Shown: piece by piece, positions 25,034 through 33,080 of the stretch
How the letters are laid out: every line of letters starts with the position of its first letter
Numbering within the stretch: position 1 is the first letter of the stretch
NCBI GenBank assembly: GCA_017304945.1
Contig: JAFKLG010000090.1
Span: forward strand, 1 to 47,244
Length of the DNA stretch: 47,244 nucleotides
Direction of reading: 5' to 3'
Origin: Rhodospirillales bacterium
GTDB lineage: Bacteria; Pseudomonadota; Alphaproteobacteria; Acetobacterales; Acetobacteraceae
Notes under the pieces: generated by a model
Databases searched by the model: none
Told to the model about the DNA's origin: nothing
What the model saw: the letters and a program-made list of their open reading frames with translations, nothing else
Program-made: the position numbers and the translations under genes

Positions 25034-26086
25034 TCAGACGGTGGCGACCGGCGTTGCGGGAGAGCCGACGGCCCCCGGCAGCCGCAACGGCGGGGCGGTC
25101 AGCAGGAAGCGCGAGCGGCCGTTCGCGCGCAGCCAGTCGGCGAGTTCGGAGAGGTACCACATCTCGCCGAGGTAGCAGCCCAGCTTGAACAGGCAGTGCG
25201 CGTGCAGCGGCAAGGTCGCGCAGAAATCGTCGAGGCACGGGCGCGCGGGCGCCGCCTCCACCGCGTAGTTGTCGGCGAGCAGCGCGACGGCGCCGCTGTC
25301 GGTCACCCATTGCAGCAGCTTCTGGTCGCGGCCATCCAGCGCCGAGGTGCTCGCGAACAATTTCTTCGGATCCGGCTGCTTGTTCATGTCGAGCAGCATC
25401 TGCGCGAAGCCGGTGCGGATGCAGACGAAGTCGCCGGTCTCGACGGTGACGCGGTCCTTCTCCAGCACGCGCATCAGGTCGTCGTAGCCGACGATGTGGC
25501 CGCTGCGGCCGAAATGCGCCTCGAGGTCGATCATGACGGCGCGGCCCTGCACGCAGGACTCGGCCATGTTCTCGACGCCGAGCCGGCGGGCGCCGGGGGT
25601 CTGGTTGGTCGGGGTCTGGTTGCCCTTGGCGTCGAACAGCACCGGGCCGATGATGTCCTGGCCGGCGCGGAAGCCGTTGTAGAACACGTCCTCGGGCTTG
25701 CCGTCGCCGTCGACATCGAACATCTGCCCGACATGCGACAGGCTGTCCCACTGCGTCGAGTATTGCAGGGTCAGCAGCACCTGGTCATCGCAGACGATAT
25801 CGAGCGCGGTGGGATCGTCGCAGCGCAGCGGGTAGTTCATGTTGGGCCGCCCGTTGCGTTCGGTCGGGCGCAGTTCGGGCGGCTTGCGGCGCGGATTGAT
25901 GACGTTGCCGCCGGGATAGTCGAGCGGCAGGGACAGGCAGAAGGTCTTGCCGACCTTCACCTCGGCGATGCCCTGCAGCACTTTTTCCTGGGTGACCAGG
26001 TTGAGCCGTCCGAGTTCGTCGTCGGGTCCGAAGTCGCCCCAGGTGGAGCCTTCGGGGCGGCGGGTCCAACGCGGATTGTCGGCCAT
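25034..26086 (-). CDS. Cyclase-family metal-dependent hydrolase (PF04199) with variant motif
   Basis: A 350-residue member of the cyclase/kynurenine formamidase/isatin hydrolase superfamily, which hydrolyses amides or lactones with a metal ion. The superfamily signature HxGTHxDxPxH is here STQWDSLSHVG (TQWDSLSH at 111-118). The Asp and the last His are kept, while the first two histidines are changed to Ser/Gln-type residues, so the metal site differs from that of kynurenine formamidase. The gene has a very strong ribosome-binding site (AAGGAGGA) before the chosen ATG at 26086, which excludes the 24-residue upstream extension. Its neighbours imply a catabolic role. Confidence 0.86.
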   Translation of the reverse strand: MADNPRWTRRPEGSTWGDFGPDDELGRLNLVTQEKVLQGIAEVKVGKTFCLSLPLDYPGGNVINPRRKPPELRPTERNGRPNMNYPLRCDDPTALDIVCDDQVLLTLQYSTQWDSLSHVGQMFDVDGDGKPEDVFYNGFRAGQDIIGPVLFDAKGNQTPTNQTPGARRLGVENMAESCVQGRAVMIDLEAHFGRSGHIVGYDDLMRVLEKDRVTVETGDFVCIRTGFAQMLLDMNKQPDPKKLFASTSALDGRDQKLLQWVTDSGAVALLADNYAVEAAPARPCLDDFCATLPLHAHCLFKLGCYLGEMWYLSELADWLRANGRSRFLLTAPPLRLPGAVGSPATPVATV

Positions 26087-26171
26087 GGCGTGTCCTCCTT
26101 CGTGCGGCGCGAAGGGTGGAATCCCGCGGCGCCGATGTCGAGAAGCGGGCCGCGACATCGGCCGGTTCGGG

Positions 26172-26885
26172 TCAGCGCGGCTCCAACTCCGCGTCGGCTT
26201 CCGCGGTCGCGGTGACCGCGACGTCCTCGGGCGTCGCGTTGGGCGGTGGGGCGGCGGCCATCGCCATCGGCGCCGCCGCGCGCAGCATCGCCGGATGCGG
26301 GGACGCCGAGTCGAGCCGCACCGACTTGAACGAGTCGAAGCGCAGGTTCAGCAACTGCGCCGCCTCCTCCACCCGCCCGCGCAAGCCGGCGATCGCCTTG
26401 CGGGTCGCCTCCTGTTGCGCGCGCCGCGACGCGTCCGCGGACAGTCGCCAGCCGAGGCTACTGACCACCAGGCCGCGCTGCTGCAACTCGCCCACCAGTT
26501 TCAGCAGCGACGGGCCGTCATGCCCGCTCAAGTTCACCGTCTGCACCGCCTGCCAGCGTTCGGTGCGGTCCTGCGGGGTGGGGCCGGCGCGCCAGACGCC
26601 GTAGCCGCCGGTGGAGACCGTCACGCCTGCAACCGCGCGGGCGCGCGACAGCGCCTCCTGCACCTGCGCGTTGACCCGCGCTTGCGCGTCGGCGGCGGAG
26701 GCGCTGGTCACCTCGGCGCGCACGGAGGCGGCGAGTTCGTCGGGCACCGCCATCACGGTGGCCGTCTCGGCCAGATGCAGCGTGGTGTCGGCGCGGGCGC
26801 CGGCGGCCGTTCCGACGAGCAGCGCCAGCGCCAACAGGGCGGATCCAGCGCGCGCGGGGCGCGGCATCGCGATTCGAGGGAGCAT
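26172..26885 (-). CDS. SIMPL-domain (DUF541) periplasmic protein
   Basis: A 237-residue exported protein. A signal peptide of about 32 residues (hydrophobic core ALLALALLVGTAAG, end at ARA) precedes a SIMPL/DUF541 domain: the start strand TTLHLAETATVMAVPDELAASV, helix ADAQARVNAQVQEALSRA, then VSTGGYGVWR. The C-terminal tail is alanine/proline-rich. SIMPL proteins such as BP26/OMP28 form ring-like oligomers of unclear function in the envelope. The start has GGAGGA upstream. It is transcribed divergently from the TetR regulator across a palindrome, so that regulator may control it. Confidence 0.85.
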   Translation of the reverse strand: MLPRIAMPRPARAGSALLALALLVGTAAGARADTTLHLAETATVMAVPDELAASVRAEVTSASAADAQARVNAQVQEALSRARAVAGVTVSTGGYGVWRAGPTPQDRTERWQAVQTVNLSGHDGPSLLKLVGELQQRGLVVSSLGWRLSADASRRAQQEATRKAIAGLRGRVEEAAQLLNLRFDSFKSVRLDSASPHPAMLRAAAPMAMAAAPPPNATPEDVAVTATAEADAELEPR

Positions 26886-26964
26886 GGACGTCCTCCGCTG
26901 AGCGCGGCGCACCCTGCCCGTTCGGCGCCGGGGCGGCAACCCGTCCACACGCGCCGGTTGCCGA

Positions 26965-26979
26965 ACTAACATTGTTAGT
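26965..26979. promoter_or_regulatory. TetR-type operator palindrome in divergent promoter region
   Basis: ACTAACATTGTTAGT is a perfect 15-base palindrome around its central base, in an AT-rich island of otherwise very GC-rich DNA, 40 bases before the TetR start and 80 bases before the SIMPL start. A possible rightward promoter, TTGCCG (26958-26963) and TATCAA (26981-26986) with 17-base spacing, encloses it. This arrangement fits autorepression by the adjacent TetR protein and possible control of the SIMPL gene. Confidence 0.6.
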
Positions 26980-27018
26980 ATATCAAACGGTCCGTCGCCG
27001 TCCCAGGAGCCCGCCCGC

Positions 27019-27645
27019 ATGCCCCACTCCGCCTCCGCCCCGCTCCCCCATCCGCTCGGCGCCGATGCCGGGGTGTCGCTGCAGTCCCGCAAGCTCCGCC
27101 GCGCGGCCGCCACGGTGGTGCGGGACCGCGGCGTGCTGCGGGCGACACCGCGGGCGATCACCGCCGCCGCGGGCCTGCCCGGCAGCAGCTTCGGCGCCTG
27201 CTACGCCGACCGCGCGGCCCTGCTCGCCGCGGTCATGCACCGCCATCTCGATGCGCTGACCTGCTGGGTGCTGGCGGCGCGGGAGGCCGCCGCGGCCGAA
27301 CCGCCATGCGCGCGGCTGGAGGCGATGGTCGGCGCCTATCTCGCCGCCGCGCTCGCCGAACGCGACGCACACCGGCTGCTGCTGCGCTGCGCCGACGAGC
27401 CGGATGCACCGCGGCGGCAGATCCTGGAGCGGCGCGGGCGCGGGCTCGTGGAGATGTTCGCCGAACTGCTGCAGGAATCGGTGCCGATGGCGGCCGAGGC
27501 GGCGGTCACGCTGGTCGCGTTGAGCCTGTGCAGCGCCATGAGCGGCGCGGCGCTGTGGTTCGACCCTGACGGACCGCTCGATCTGCGCAGCTACGCGCGG
27601 CTGCTCACGGCGATGGCCCTGGAGGGCGTCACGCCAACGCCATGA
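27019..27645 (+). CDS. TetR-family transcriptional regulator
   Basis: A 208-residue regulator. The N-terminal helix-turn-helix (about residues 24-70) follows the TetR plan: RKLRRAAATVVRDRGVLRAT, then PRAITAAAGLPGSSFGACYADRAALLAAVM. The C-terminal ligand-binding half is alanine/leucine rich with no diagnostic residues. The second helix-turn-helix positions use a Phe-Gly-Ala-Cys variant of the usual xLYxHF. Its 3' end overlaps the 3' end of the convergent molybdopterin oxidoreductase gene by 17 bases. The ligand is unknown. Confidence 0.82.
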   Translation: MPHSASAPLPHPLGADAGVSLQSRKLRRAAATVVRDRGVLRATPRAITAAAGLPGSSFGACYADRAALLAAVMHRHLDALTCWVLAAREAAAAEPPCARLEAMVGAYLAAALAERDAHRLLLRCADEPDAPRRQILERRGRGLVEMFAELLQESVPMAAEAAVTLVALSLCSAMSGAALWFDPDGPLDLRSYARLLTAMALEGVTPTP

Positions 27646-29839
27646 CCTCGACGCTGTTGCTGTTGTAGGTCGTCGCGCCGCACGGGGCGGACCGGTCGAG
27701 GGTCAGCGCGTTGGCGCAGCCCTCGGTGTCGGTCCCGGCCGCGTCCGGCGTGAACCACGCGCCTTCCTTGATCGACACGACGCCAGGGGCGATCCGGTCG
27801 GTGACCTCCACCGGCAGCACCGTCGCGCCGGCGGCGCTCACCACCCGCACGCGGGCGCCGTGCCGGATGCCGCGCGCCGCGGCGTCGGTGGGATGCATCC
27901 ACACCGTGTCGGGATCGACGCGCGCGAGCTGCGCCTGGTTGCCATGGATCGAATGCGTGCGGGCCCGCGACTTCGGCGTGCACAGCAGCAGCGGAAACCG
28001 CGCGTCGGTCTCCGGCATGCCCATCCAGGTCGGCACCGGCGGGATGTGGCCCAGCCCGTACGGATCGGGCTTGGCGGCCAGCACCGTGGAGTAGATTTCG
28101 ATGCGGCCCGACGGAGTCGGGAAGCGATGGTGGTCCGGATCGCGGATCTGCGGGGCGAAGGCGACCGGCTCCGCGGGCGGCGGGAACCGCGCGACGCCGG
28201 CTTCGGCGAAGCGGTCGAAATCGTCCACCGCATCGCGCGTGAGCTCGCGCAGCCAGGACTCCTCGCTCTTGTCGTTGTAGGCGTTCAGCCCGACCCGGCG
28301 GGAGAGCTCGTCGAAGATATCGATGTCGTTGCGGCACTCGTACATCGGCGCGATCGCCTGGCGCATGTAGATCGCGTAGTGGCCGGCACCAGCCCAGGGC
28401 GTGTGGACGTCGTTCCGCTCCCAGAAGGTGGTCGCCGGCAGCACGATGTCGGCATGCCGCGCGGTCGGGGTGAGAAAGTGGTCCTGTGCGACGATGAATT
28501 CGACGCCGTCCAGCGACGCCGCGATCTTGGCGGCGTTCGGGCACTGGTTGAACAGGTCGCCGCCGGCCGAATAGATCAGCTTGACGTCCGCCGGATAGCC
28601 GCCGGCCCGTCCGCGGGCGAGCAGGTCGGCCAGCAGCGGCGAGGCGACTTTCGCGTCGATCGGGTTCTTGCCGGTCGGCAGGCTGCGGATGCCAGCGCGG
28701 CCGGTGGCGCCGTTGCTGACTCCCGAACTGCCGCCGGCAATGCCGACATTGCCGGTGATCGCCGCGAGCGCGTAGGCGGCGCGATGGAACTGCTCCCCAT
28801 ACAGGGTGCGCCCCGGCGCGTAGCCGCATTGCAGCGCCGCCGGCTTGGTGGTGGCGAAGTCGATCGCCAGCCGGCGCAGCGTGGCAGCCGGAATGCCGGT
28901 GATCGCCTCCGCCCATTCCGGCGTCTTCGGCGCGCCATCGCGCTCTCCCAGCAGGTAGCTGCGCCAGGAGGAACCGGCGGGTGCGCCCTCGGGCAGATGC
29001 GCCTCGTCGAAGCCCAGCACGTGGCGGTCGCAATATCCCTGGTCGTGCAGGCCCTCGGTGACGATCACGTAGCCCATCGCGAGCAGCGCCGCGGTGTCGG
29101 AGGACGGCCGCAGGAACACGTGCTCGTCGGCGAGCTGCCGGCTGGTCGCGGTCTCGCGCGGGTCGACGCAGATGATGCGCGTGCCCTGCTTCTTCGCGTG
29201 CTTGAGCCAGGCCATGGTGCCGGTGCCGAACGTGCCGTCCCCGGGGCTCCAGCCCCACATCACGATCAGCTTCGAATTCGGGTAGTCGGTCGGCTCGCGG
29301 CCCGCCGACTTGTAGTCGGGGCTGCCATAGGTCATGCGCACCGAGAACACCTCGGCCTCGGCCGACATGTTCGACCACAGGTCGGTGCAGCCGCCGAACA
29401 TGTGGAGGAAGCGCTGCGCCGCGACGCGGCCGTGCAGCATGGACTGGCTGCCGGTGCGGGAAGCGTCGAGGATCGCCGCGTTGCCGTAGGTGTCGCGCAC
29501 CCGCAGCATCTCGCTTGCCACCGTGTCGAGCGCCTCGTCCCAGGAGATCCGCGCGAACGCGCCGGACCCGCGTGGGCCGACACGGCGCATCGGATACTGC
29601 AGCCGGTCGGGATGGTAGGTGCGCTCGATCTGGCCGACGCCACGCGCGCAGGCCGGGAGCGGCGGATGATCGGGGTTCCAGCGTCGCTGGTCGGTGGAGA
29701 TGTGCACGATCCGGCCGTCGCGGACATGCGCGTTGACGACGCAGCGCCCGCCGCAATTGTGCCCACAGGTGCTGGTGACCACCGTCTCGCCGTCACGCCC
29801 GGCGATTCGCGGCGCTTCGTAGATCGTCCCGGCTTGCAT
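27629..29839 (-). CDS. Molybdopterin-dependent oxidoreductase, DMSO reductase family, no signal peptide
   Basis: A 736-residue Mo-bisPGD enzyme. It has an N-terminal [4Fe-4S] site with cysteines at 25, 29, 33 and 64 (STCGHNCGGRC and ACARGVGQ) and a serine-rich segment near 127-133 (ASRTGSQS) that could supply the Mo ligand. Later cofactor-binding stretches are VMWGWSPGDGTFG and GNVGIAGGSSGVSNG, with the C-terminal dinucleotide-binding domain around HGNQAQLARVDPDTVWMHP. The start at 29839 has AAAGGGGAG upstream. No Tat leader is present, so it is probably cytoplasmic. No electron-transfer or membrane subunit is adjacent, and the substrate is not identifiable. Confidence 0.87.
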   Translation of the reverse strand: MQAGTIYEAPRIAGRDGETVVTSTCGHNCGGRCVVNAHVRDGRIVHISTDQRRWNPDHPPLPACARGVGQIERTYHPDRLQYPMRRVGPRGSGAFARISWDEALDTVASEMLRVRDTYGNAAILDASRTGSQSMLHGRVAAQRFLHMFGGCTDLWSNMSAEAEVFSVRMTYGSPDYKSAGREPTDYPNSKLIVMWGWSPGDGTFGTGTMAWLKHAKKQGTRIICVDPRETATSRQLADEHVFLRPSSDTAALLAMGYVIVTEGLHDQGYCDRHVLGFDEAHLPEGAPAGSSWRSYLLGERDGAPKTPEWAEAITGIPAATLRRLAIDFATTKPAALQCGYAPGRTLYGEQFHRAAYALAAITGNVGIAGGSSGVSNGATGRAGIRSLPTGKNPIDAKVASPLLADLLARGRAGGYPADVKLIYSAGGDLFNQCPNAAKIAASLDGVEFIVAQDHFLTPTARHADIVLPATTFWERNDVHTPWAGAGHYAIYMRQAIAPMYECRNDIDIFDELSRRVGLNAYNDKSEESWLRELTRDAVDDFDRFAEAGVARFPPPAEPVAFAPQIRDPDHHRFPTPSGRIEIYSTVLAAKPDPYGLGHIPPVPTWMGMPETDARFPLLLCTPKSRARTHSIHGNQAQLARVDPDTVWMHPTDAAARGIRHGARVRVVSAAGATVLPVEVTDRIAPGVVSIKEGAWFTPDAAGTDTEGCANALTLDRSAPCGATTYNSNSVEVMALA

Positions 29840-29956
29840 GGCGCAGACTCCCCTTTCACGGGACTGTAGCAGCGCCGGCGCGAAGGGCCAGGACTCCACG
29901 GTACGGCCCCGGCCGAACCATGCCGGCCACCGCTCGCGACCGGCGGCACCGCGGCG

Positions 29957-31426
29957 TCACGCCTTGAGCGTGATCTCCTCTCCGGGAACCAGCCGCGACG
30001 GCGCCGGCAACCGGATCACCGGCCCGGCCGCCATCACCAGTTCGACGATCAGCGGCAGGCCCTCGGGATCCGGCGACACATCGGGAAAATGCAGCGTCTC
30101 CTCGATGCCGCAGCAGAGCGAGGTCCAGTTCGACACCACCCCATTGGCGTTGACCGCGGCATGCGCGTCCGGGCGCGGCAGCCAGGGCGATGCGGTGCCG
30201 GCGGCGGCGCCGATCCGCACGCGCACCCGGCTCACCTCCGCATTGGCGATGCACCAGCCGGAGAGCCTGACCACGGTCCCCTCCCCGTCCGGGTCGGCGC
30301 GCAGGCGCAGCGCATGACGCGACACCCCGCCGGCGGCCGCGGCAGCCGTTCCAGGCGGGGCGGCCTCCGCATCGCGATCCGGCGCCGGCGGGCTGAACCG
30401 CGCGGGCCGCGGCCCGATACTCTTCTCGAACCAGAGCAGCAGCGATGGCGACAGGTCACGGTCCGCGAGCAGCGGCAGGTAGCGGCTCGCATAGGCGGGC
30501 ATCATGCCGACCACCTGGTCGCGCAGCGGCGCACCGAGATCCATCTGTTCGCAGAGCGCGGCGGCCATCGCGGCACCGGAGCCGAACCGGCCGATCGGCA
30601 GCGCCTCCGCCACCGCGAAGCCTACCTCCCGCCCGCTCTGCTCGATCTGTTCGGCAACGAAGACGTGCCTGTCGTCAAGCCGCGCCAGAGCGGTCAGGTC
30701 GCCCTGGTGCATCGACGTGCGGCGGGCACGCGCCAGGAGATCGAGCAGCTTGTGGCGACCGGGCGACGGCGTCGGATCGCGCATGATCAACTGCGCCACG
30801 ATGTCGGCGAGCGCCTGCATGATGGCGCGGTGGTAGCGCGCGTTCGGCTCCAGGAAGAAGGCGCGCCCGCCCGGCCGGAGCAGCCGGAACACGTGCTGCA
30901 GGAAGTTCGGCACGTCGTGGATGTGGCGCAGCGCCGACGTGCCGGCGCAGGTGTCGAAGCCCCCCTCACGGAAGCCAGCCTCCGGCCCCGAGAGCGTCGC
31001 GAACATCAGCGGCACGTGGCCGACCAGCCCCGCGCCCTGCAACGCCCCGCGGCAGGCGGCGAGCATCTTCAGCGACGGATCGGTCACCACGACCCCACCC
31101 ACGTCGCCGTGCCCGAGCAGGGAGCGGGAGAGGAGGCCGGTGCCGCAGCCGACCTCCAGCGTCGTTCCCAGCGCGTCCGGCCAGCGCGCGCCGGCGGCGT
31201 CACGGATATCGCGATACTGCTGCTCCACGCGGTCCGGGTCGATCGCCTGGTCGACGTCGTGTATCTCGGGCGCGGCGTGCGTGCCGGGGCGCGCCTGGAC
31301 CAGGGTGACGATGCCATCCTGCACCGGGATGGTGGCCTGGCACCGGACGCAGTGCAGCGCCGTGGATCCCGCCGCACGCAGCGAGGCGCCGCAGGCGGGG
31401 CATTGCAGCCGGTCCAGCAACGTCAC
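29957..31426 (-). CDS. Class I SAM methyltransferase with zinc ribbon and extra C-terminal domain
   Basis: A 489-residue three-part protein. Residues 1-45 form a Trm112-like zinc ribbon (C9, C12, C26, C29). Residues 60-270 are a class I methyltransferase with the SAM loop EVGCGTG (91-97), the acid motif VVTDPSLKML and the LLRPGGRAFFLEPN strand. Residues from about 370 form a beta-rich domain (VVRLSGWCIANAEVSRVRVRI) joined by a proline/alanine linker. The start is a GTG overlapping the upstream NTF2-like stop. The substrate is unknown; the context suggests a small heterocyclic or lipid-like metabolite rather than tRNA. Confidence 0.78.
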   Translation of the reverse strand: MTLLDRLQCPACGASLRAAGSTALHCVRCQATIPVQDGIVTLVQARPGTHAAPEIHDVDQAIDPDRVEQQYRDIRDAAGARWPDALGTTLEVGCGTGLLSRSLLGHGDVGGVVVTDPSLKMLAACRGALQGAGLVGHVPLMFATLSGPEAGFREGGFDTCAGTSALRHIHDVPNFLQHVFRLLRPGGRAFFLEPNARYHRAIMQALADIVAQLIMRDPTPSPGRHKLLDLLARARRTSMHQGDLTALARLDDRHVFVAEQIEQSGREVGFAVAEALPIGRFGSGAAMAAALCEQMDLGAPLRDQVVGMMPAYASRYLPLLADRDLSPSLLLWFEKSIGPRPARFSPPAPDRDAEAAPPGTAAAAAGGVSRHALRLRADPDGEGTVVRLSGWCIANAEVSRVRVRIGAAAGTASPWLPRPDAHAAVNANGVVSNWTSLCCGIEETLHFPDVSPDPEGLPLIVELVMAAGPVIRLPAPSRLVPGEEITLKA

Positions 31427-31911
31427 GCCGGCAGCTTCTCCGGCTTGTTGCGCACCGACCGGGTAGGCACGTCCCGGAACAGCGACATGTGGGTGTGCTG
31501 GGCCACGAACGGGGCGTCGAGCGAGGGGCGCACCAGCACCACGGTGGTGCGGCCGGGCCGGTCATAGGGCGTGCCGTCCGCCTGATAGCCGGTGCTGTCG
31601 AACACGCCCATGCCGACCGCCTGCAGCCGGTCCGGCGAGACGATCGCGCGGATGTCGTCGCGGAAGCGGAAATGGTCGATGTGGTGCCAGACGTTGCGCC
31701 ATTGCTGTGCCTCGGCCACCGGCTGGCCGACCATGAAGTCGGTGACGGTGCCGAAGGCGATCATGTCGGGCGCGAAGATCGCCCGCGCGCCCACGAAATC
31801 CACCGCCTGGACATGCGCGGCGAGCGTCTCGAACCAGTGCCTTACGGCGGCAAGGTCCTGGGCGGCTGCATCATGCTGCGACGCGGCAGGCGGGATGGGC
31901 GCTTGGGTCAT
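31423..31911 (-). CDS. NTF2-like / SnoaL-like protein
   Basis: A 162-residue protein with the cone-shaped NTF2 fold pattern: initial helix LAAVRHWFETLAAHVQAVDF, the segment ARAIFAPDMIAFGT, then alternating strands ending with QHTHMSLFRD. Members are often small enzymes (isomerases, cyclases, dehydratases) or binding partners. It lies 11 bases after the enoyl-CoA hydratase gene and overlaps the methyltransferase start by GTGA, so it is probably cotranslated with both. No catalytic residues can be assigned with confidence. Confidence 0.72.
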   Translation of the reverse strand: MTQAPIPPAASQHDAAAQDLAAVRHWFETLAAHVQAVDFVGARAIFAPDMIAFGTVTDFMVGQPVAEAQQWRNVWHHIDHFRFRDDIRAIVSPDRLQAVGMGVFDSTGYQADGTPYDRPGRTTVVLVRPSLDAPFVAQHTHMSLFRDVPTRSVRNKPEKLPA

Positions 31912-31922
31912 GGCGGTCTCCG

Positions 31923-32660
31923 TCAGCGACCGCGGAACCGCGGCTTGCGCTTTTCCTTGAACGCCGCGATGCCTTCCTGCAAGTCCTCCGACTGGCGAAC
32001 ATGGGTCAGCAGGCGGCTGGTGCCGACCATCTGCTCGACCGGCCCGACCGGCATCACCTGGTTCACCAGCCGCTTCAGCGCGGCGATCACCAGCGGCGCG
32101 GAGTCGACCAGCTCCTGCGCCATCTCGAGCGCCTCGGCCTCGTGCTGGCCGTTCGGCACCACGCGGTTGACGAACCCGACCTCATAGGCGCGGCGCGCGG
32201 GCACCTTGCTGCCCAGCAGCATGACCTCCATGGCGAGCTTGTGCGGCATGCGCCCGACCAGGGAGCTGATGCCGCCGGCGGTCGTGCCCAGCTTGGCCTC
32301 GGGGTAGTAGAAGGTGGTGCTCTCGGTGGACACCATCAGGTCGCACATCATCACCATGACGATGCCGCCGCCGACCACCCAGCCGGTGGTCGCCGCGATG
32401 ATCGGCTTCTCGGTGTGGAACCCGACATTCGGGATGGCGCGCCAGAGTTCCGGCAGGTCGCTCACATCGGCGCCGGAGCTGAAGGCGCGATCGCCCGCGG
32501 AGCTCAGCACCGCGACGCGTTTCTCCGGGTTGGCGTCGAATTGCTGGAACGCCTGCTGCATCTCGACGGCGACGGCGCTGTTGATCGCGTTCAGCTTCTC
32601 CGGCCGGTTGATGCGAATGATCGAGATCGGCCCGCGATCCTCGACGCTGACGGCTTGCAT
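31923..32660 (-). CDS. Enoyl-CoA hydratase/isomerase (crotonase) family protein
   Basis: A 245-residue crotonase-fold protein. The CoA-binding/oxyanion segment is SSGADVSDLP (G63-A64-D65) and the second oxyanion glycines are in GWVVGGGIVM. The first catalytic glutamate position is kept (PEAKLG, E121). The second one, expected in the segment VPARRAYEVGFV, is an arginine, so ordinary hydratase activity is doubtful and an isomerase, decarboxylase or hydrolase is possible. It is the fourth gene of the six-gene array starting with the RibD-like reductase, 21 bases behind the PTPS-like gene. Confidence 0.85.
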   Translation of the reverse strand: MQAVSVEDRGPISIIRINRPEKLNAINSAVAVEMQQAFQQFDANPEKRVAVLSSAGDRAFSSGADVSDLPELWRAIPNVGFHTEKPIIAATTGWVVGGGIVMVMMCDLMVSTESTTFYYPEAKLGTTAGGISSLVGRMPHKLAMEVMLLGSKVPARRAYEVGFVNRVVPNGQHEAEALEMAQELVDSAPLVIAALKRLVNQVMPVGPVEQMVGTSRLLTHVRQSEDLQEGIAAFKEKRKPRFRGR

Positions 32661-32681
32661 GCGACGTTCCCCTTTGTTGTG

Positions 32682-33080
32682 TCAGACGGAGGCTTCGTAC
32701 GCGGCCCAGGCGCTGGGCGCCTCGCGCAGCAGGATCTTGAGCGCGGTGACGGCGCGACCGCCATCCCCCAGGCGCCCATCCCGGCACGAAGCGGCGAGCA
32801 GGCCGTGGATGTGGAAGGCCATGTATTCGGTGGTGGTGTTGATGCCGGCGAAGGCCGGATTGTCGTCCAGGTTCGTGTAGTCGACCGTATCCAGCACCTG
32901 GCGCAGCACCGTCTTGGCCAGCCCGATATCGACCAGCAACTGGTGCGCATCCAGTTGCGGCGCGCGGAACTCCGCCTCCACCACGAAGGTCGCGCCGTGC
33001 AGGCGCTGCGCCGGGCCGAATTCCTCGCCCTGGAAGCTGTGCGCGATCATGATGTGGTCGGAGACGGTCAGGCTGAACAT
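32682..33080 (-). CDS. PTPS/QueD-like protein with degenerate active site
   Basis: A 132-residue T-fold protein of the 6-pyruvoyl-/6-carboxy-tetrahydropterin synthase family. The fold pattern is clear: AHSFQGEEF, RLHGATFVVEAEF and TTTEYMAFHIH. Active-site residues are altered. Zinc ligands correspond to H14 and H28, but the third is A30 (HGA instead of HGH). The catalytic cysteine before RLHG is A24. The downstream Asp-His-His region reads VDYTNLDD. A classical QueD or PTPS reaction is therefore unlikely. Its ATG follows the stop of the dehydrogenase gene with no gap, which implies a shared pathway. Confidence 0.78.
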   Translation of the reverse strand: MFSLTVSDHIMIAHSFQGEEFGPAQRLHGATFVVEAEFRAPQLDAHQLLVDIGLAKTVLRQVLDTVDYTNLDDNPAFAGINTTTEYMAFHIHGLLAASCRDGRLGDGGRAVTALKILLREAPSAWAAYEASV

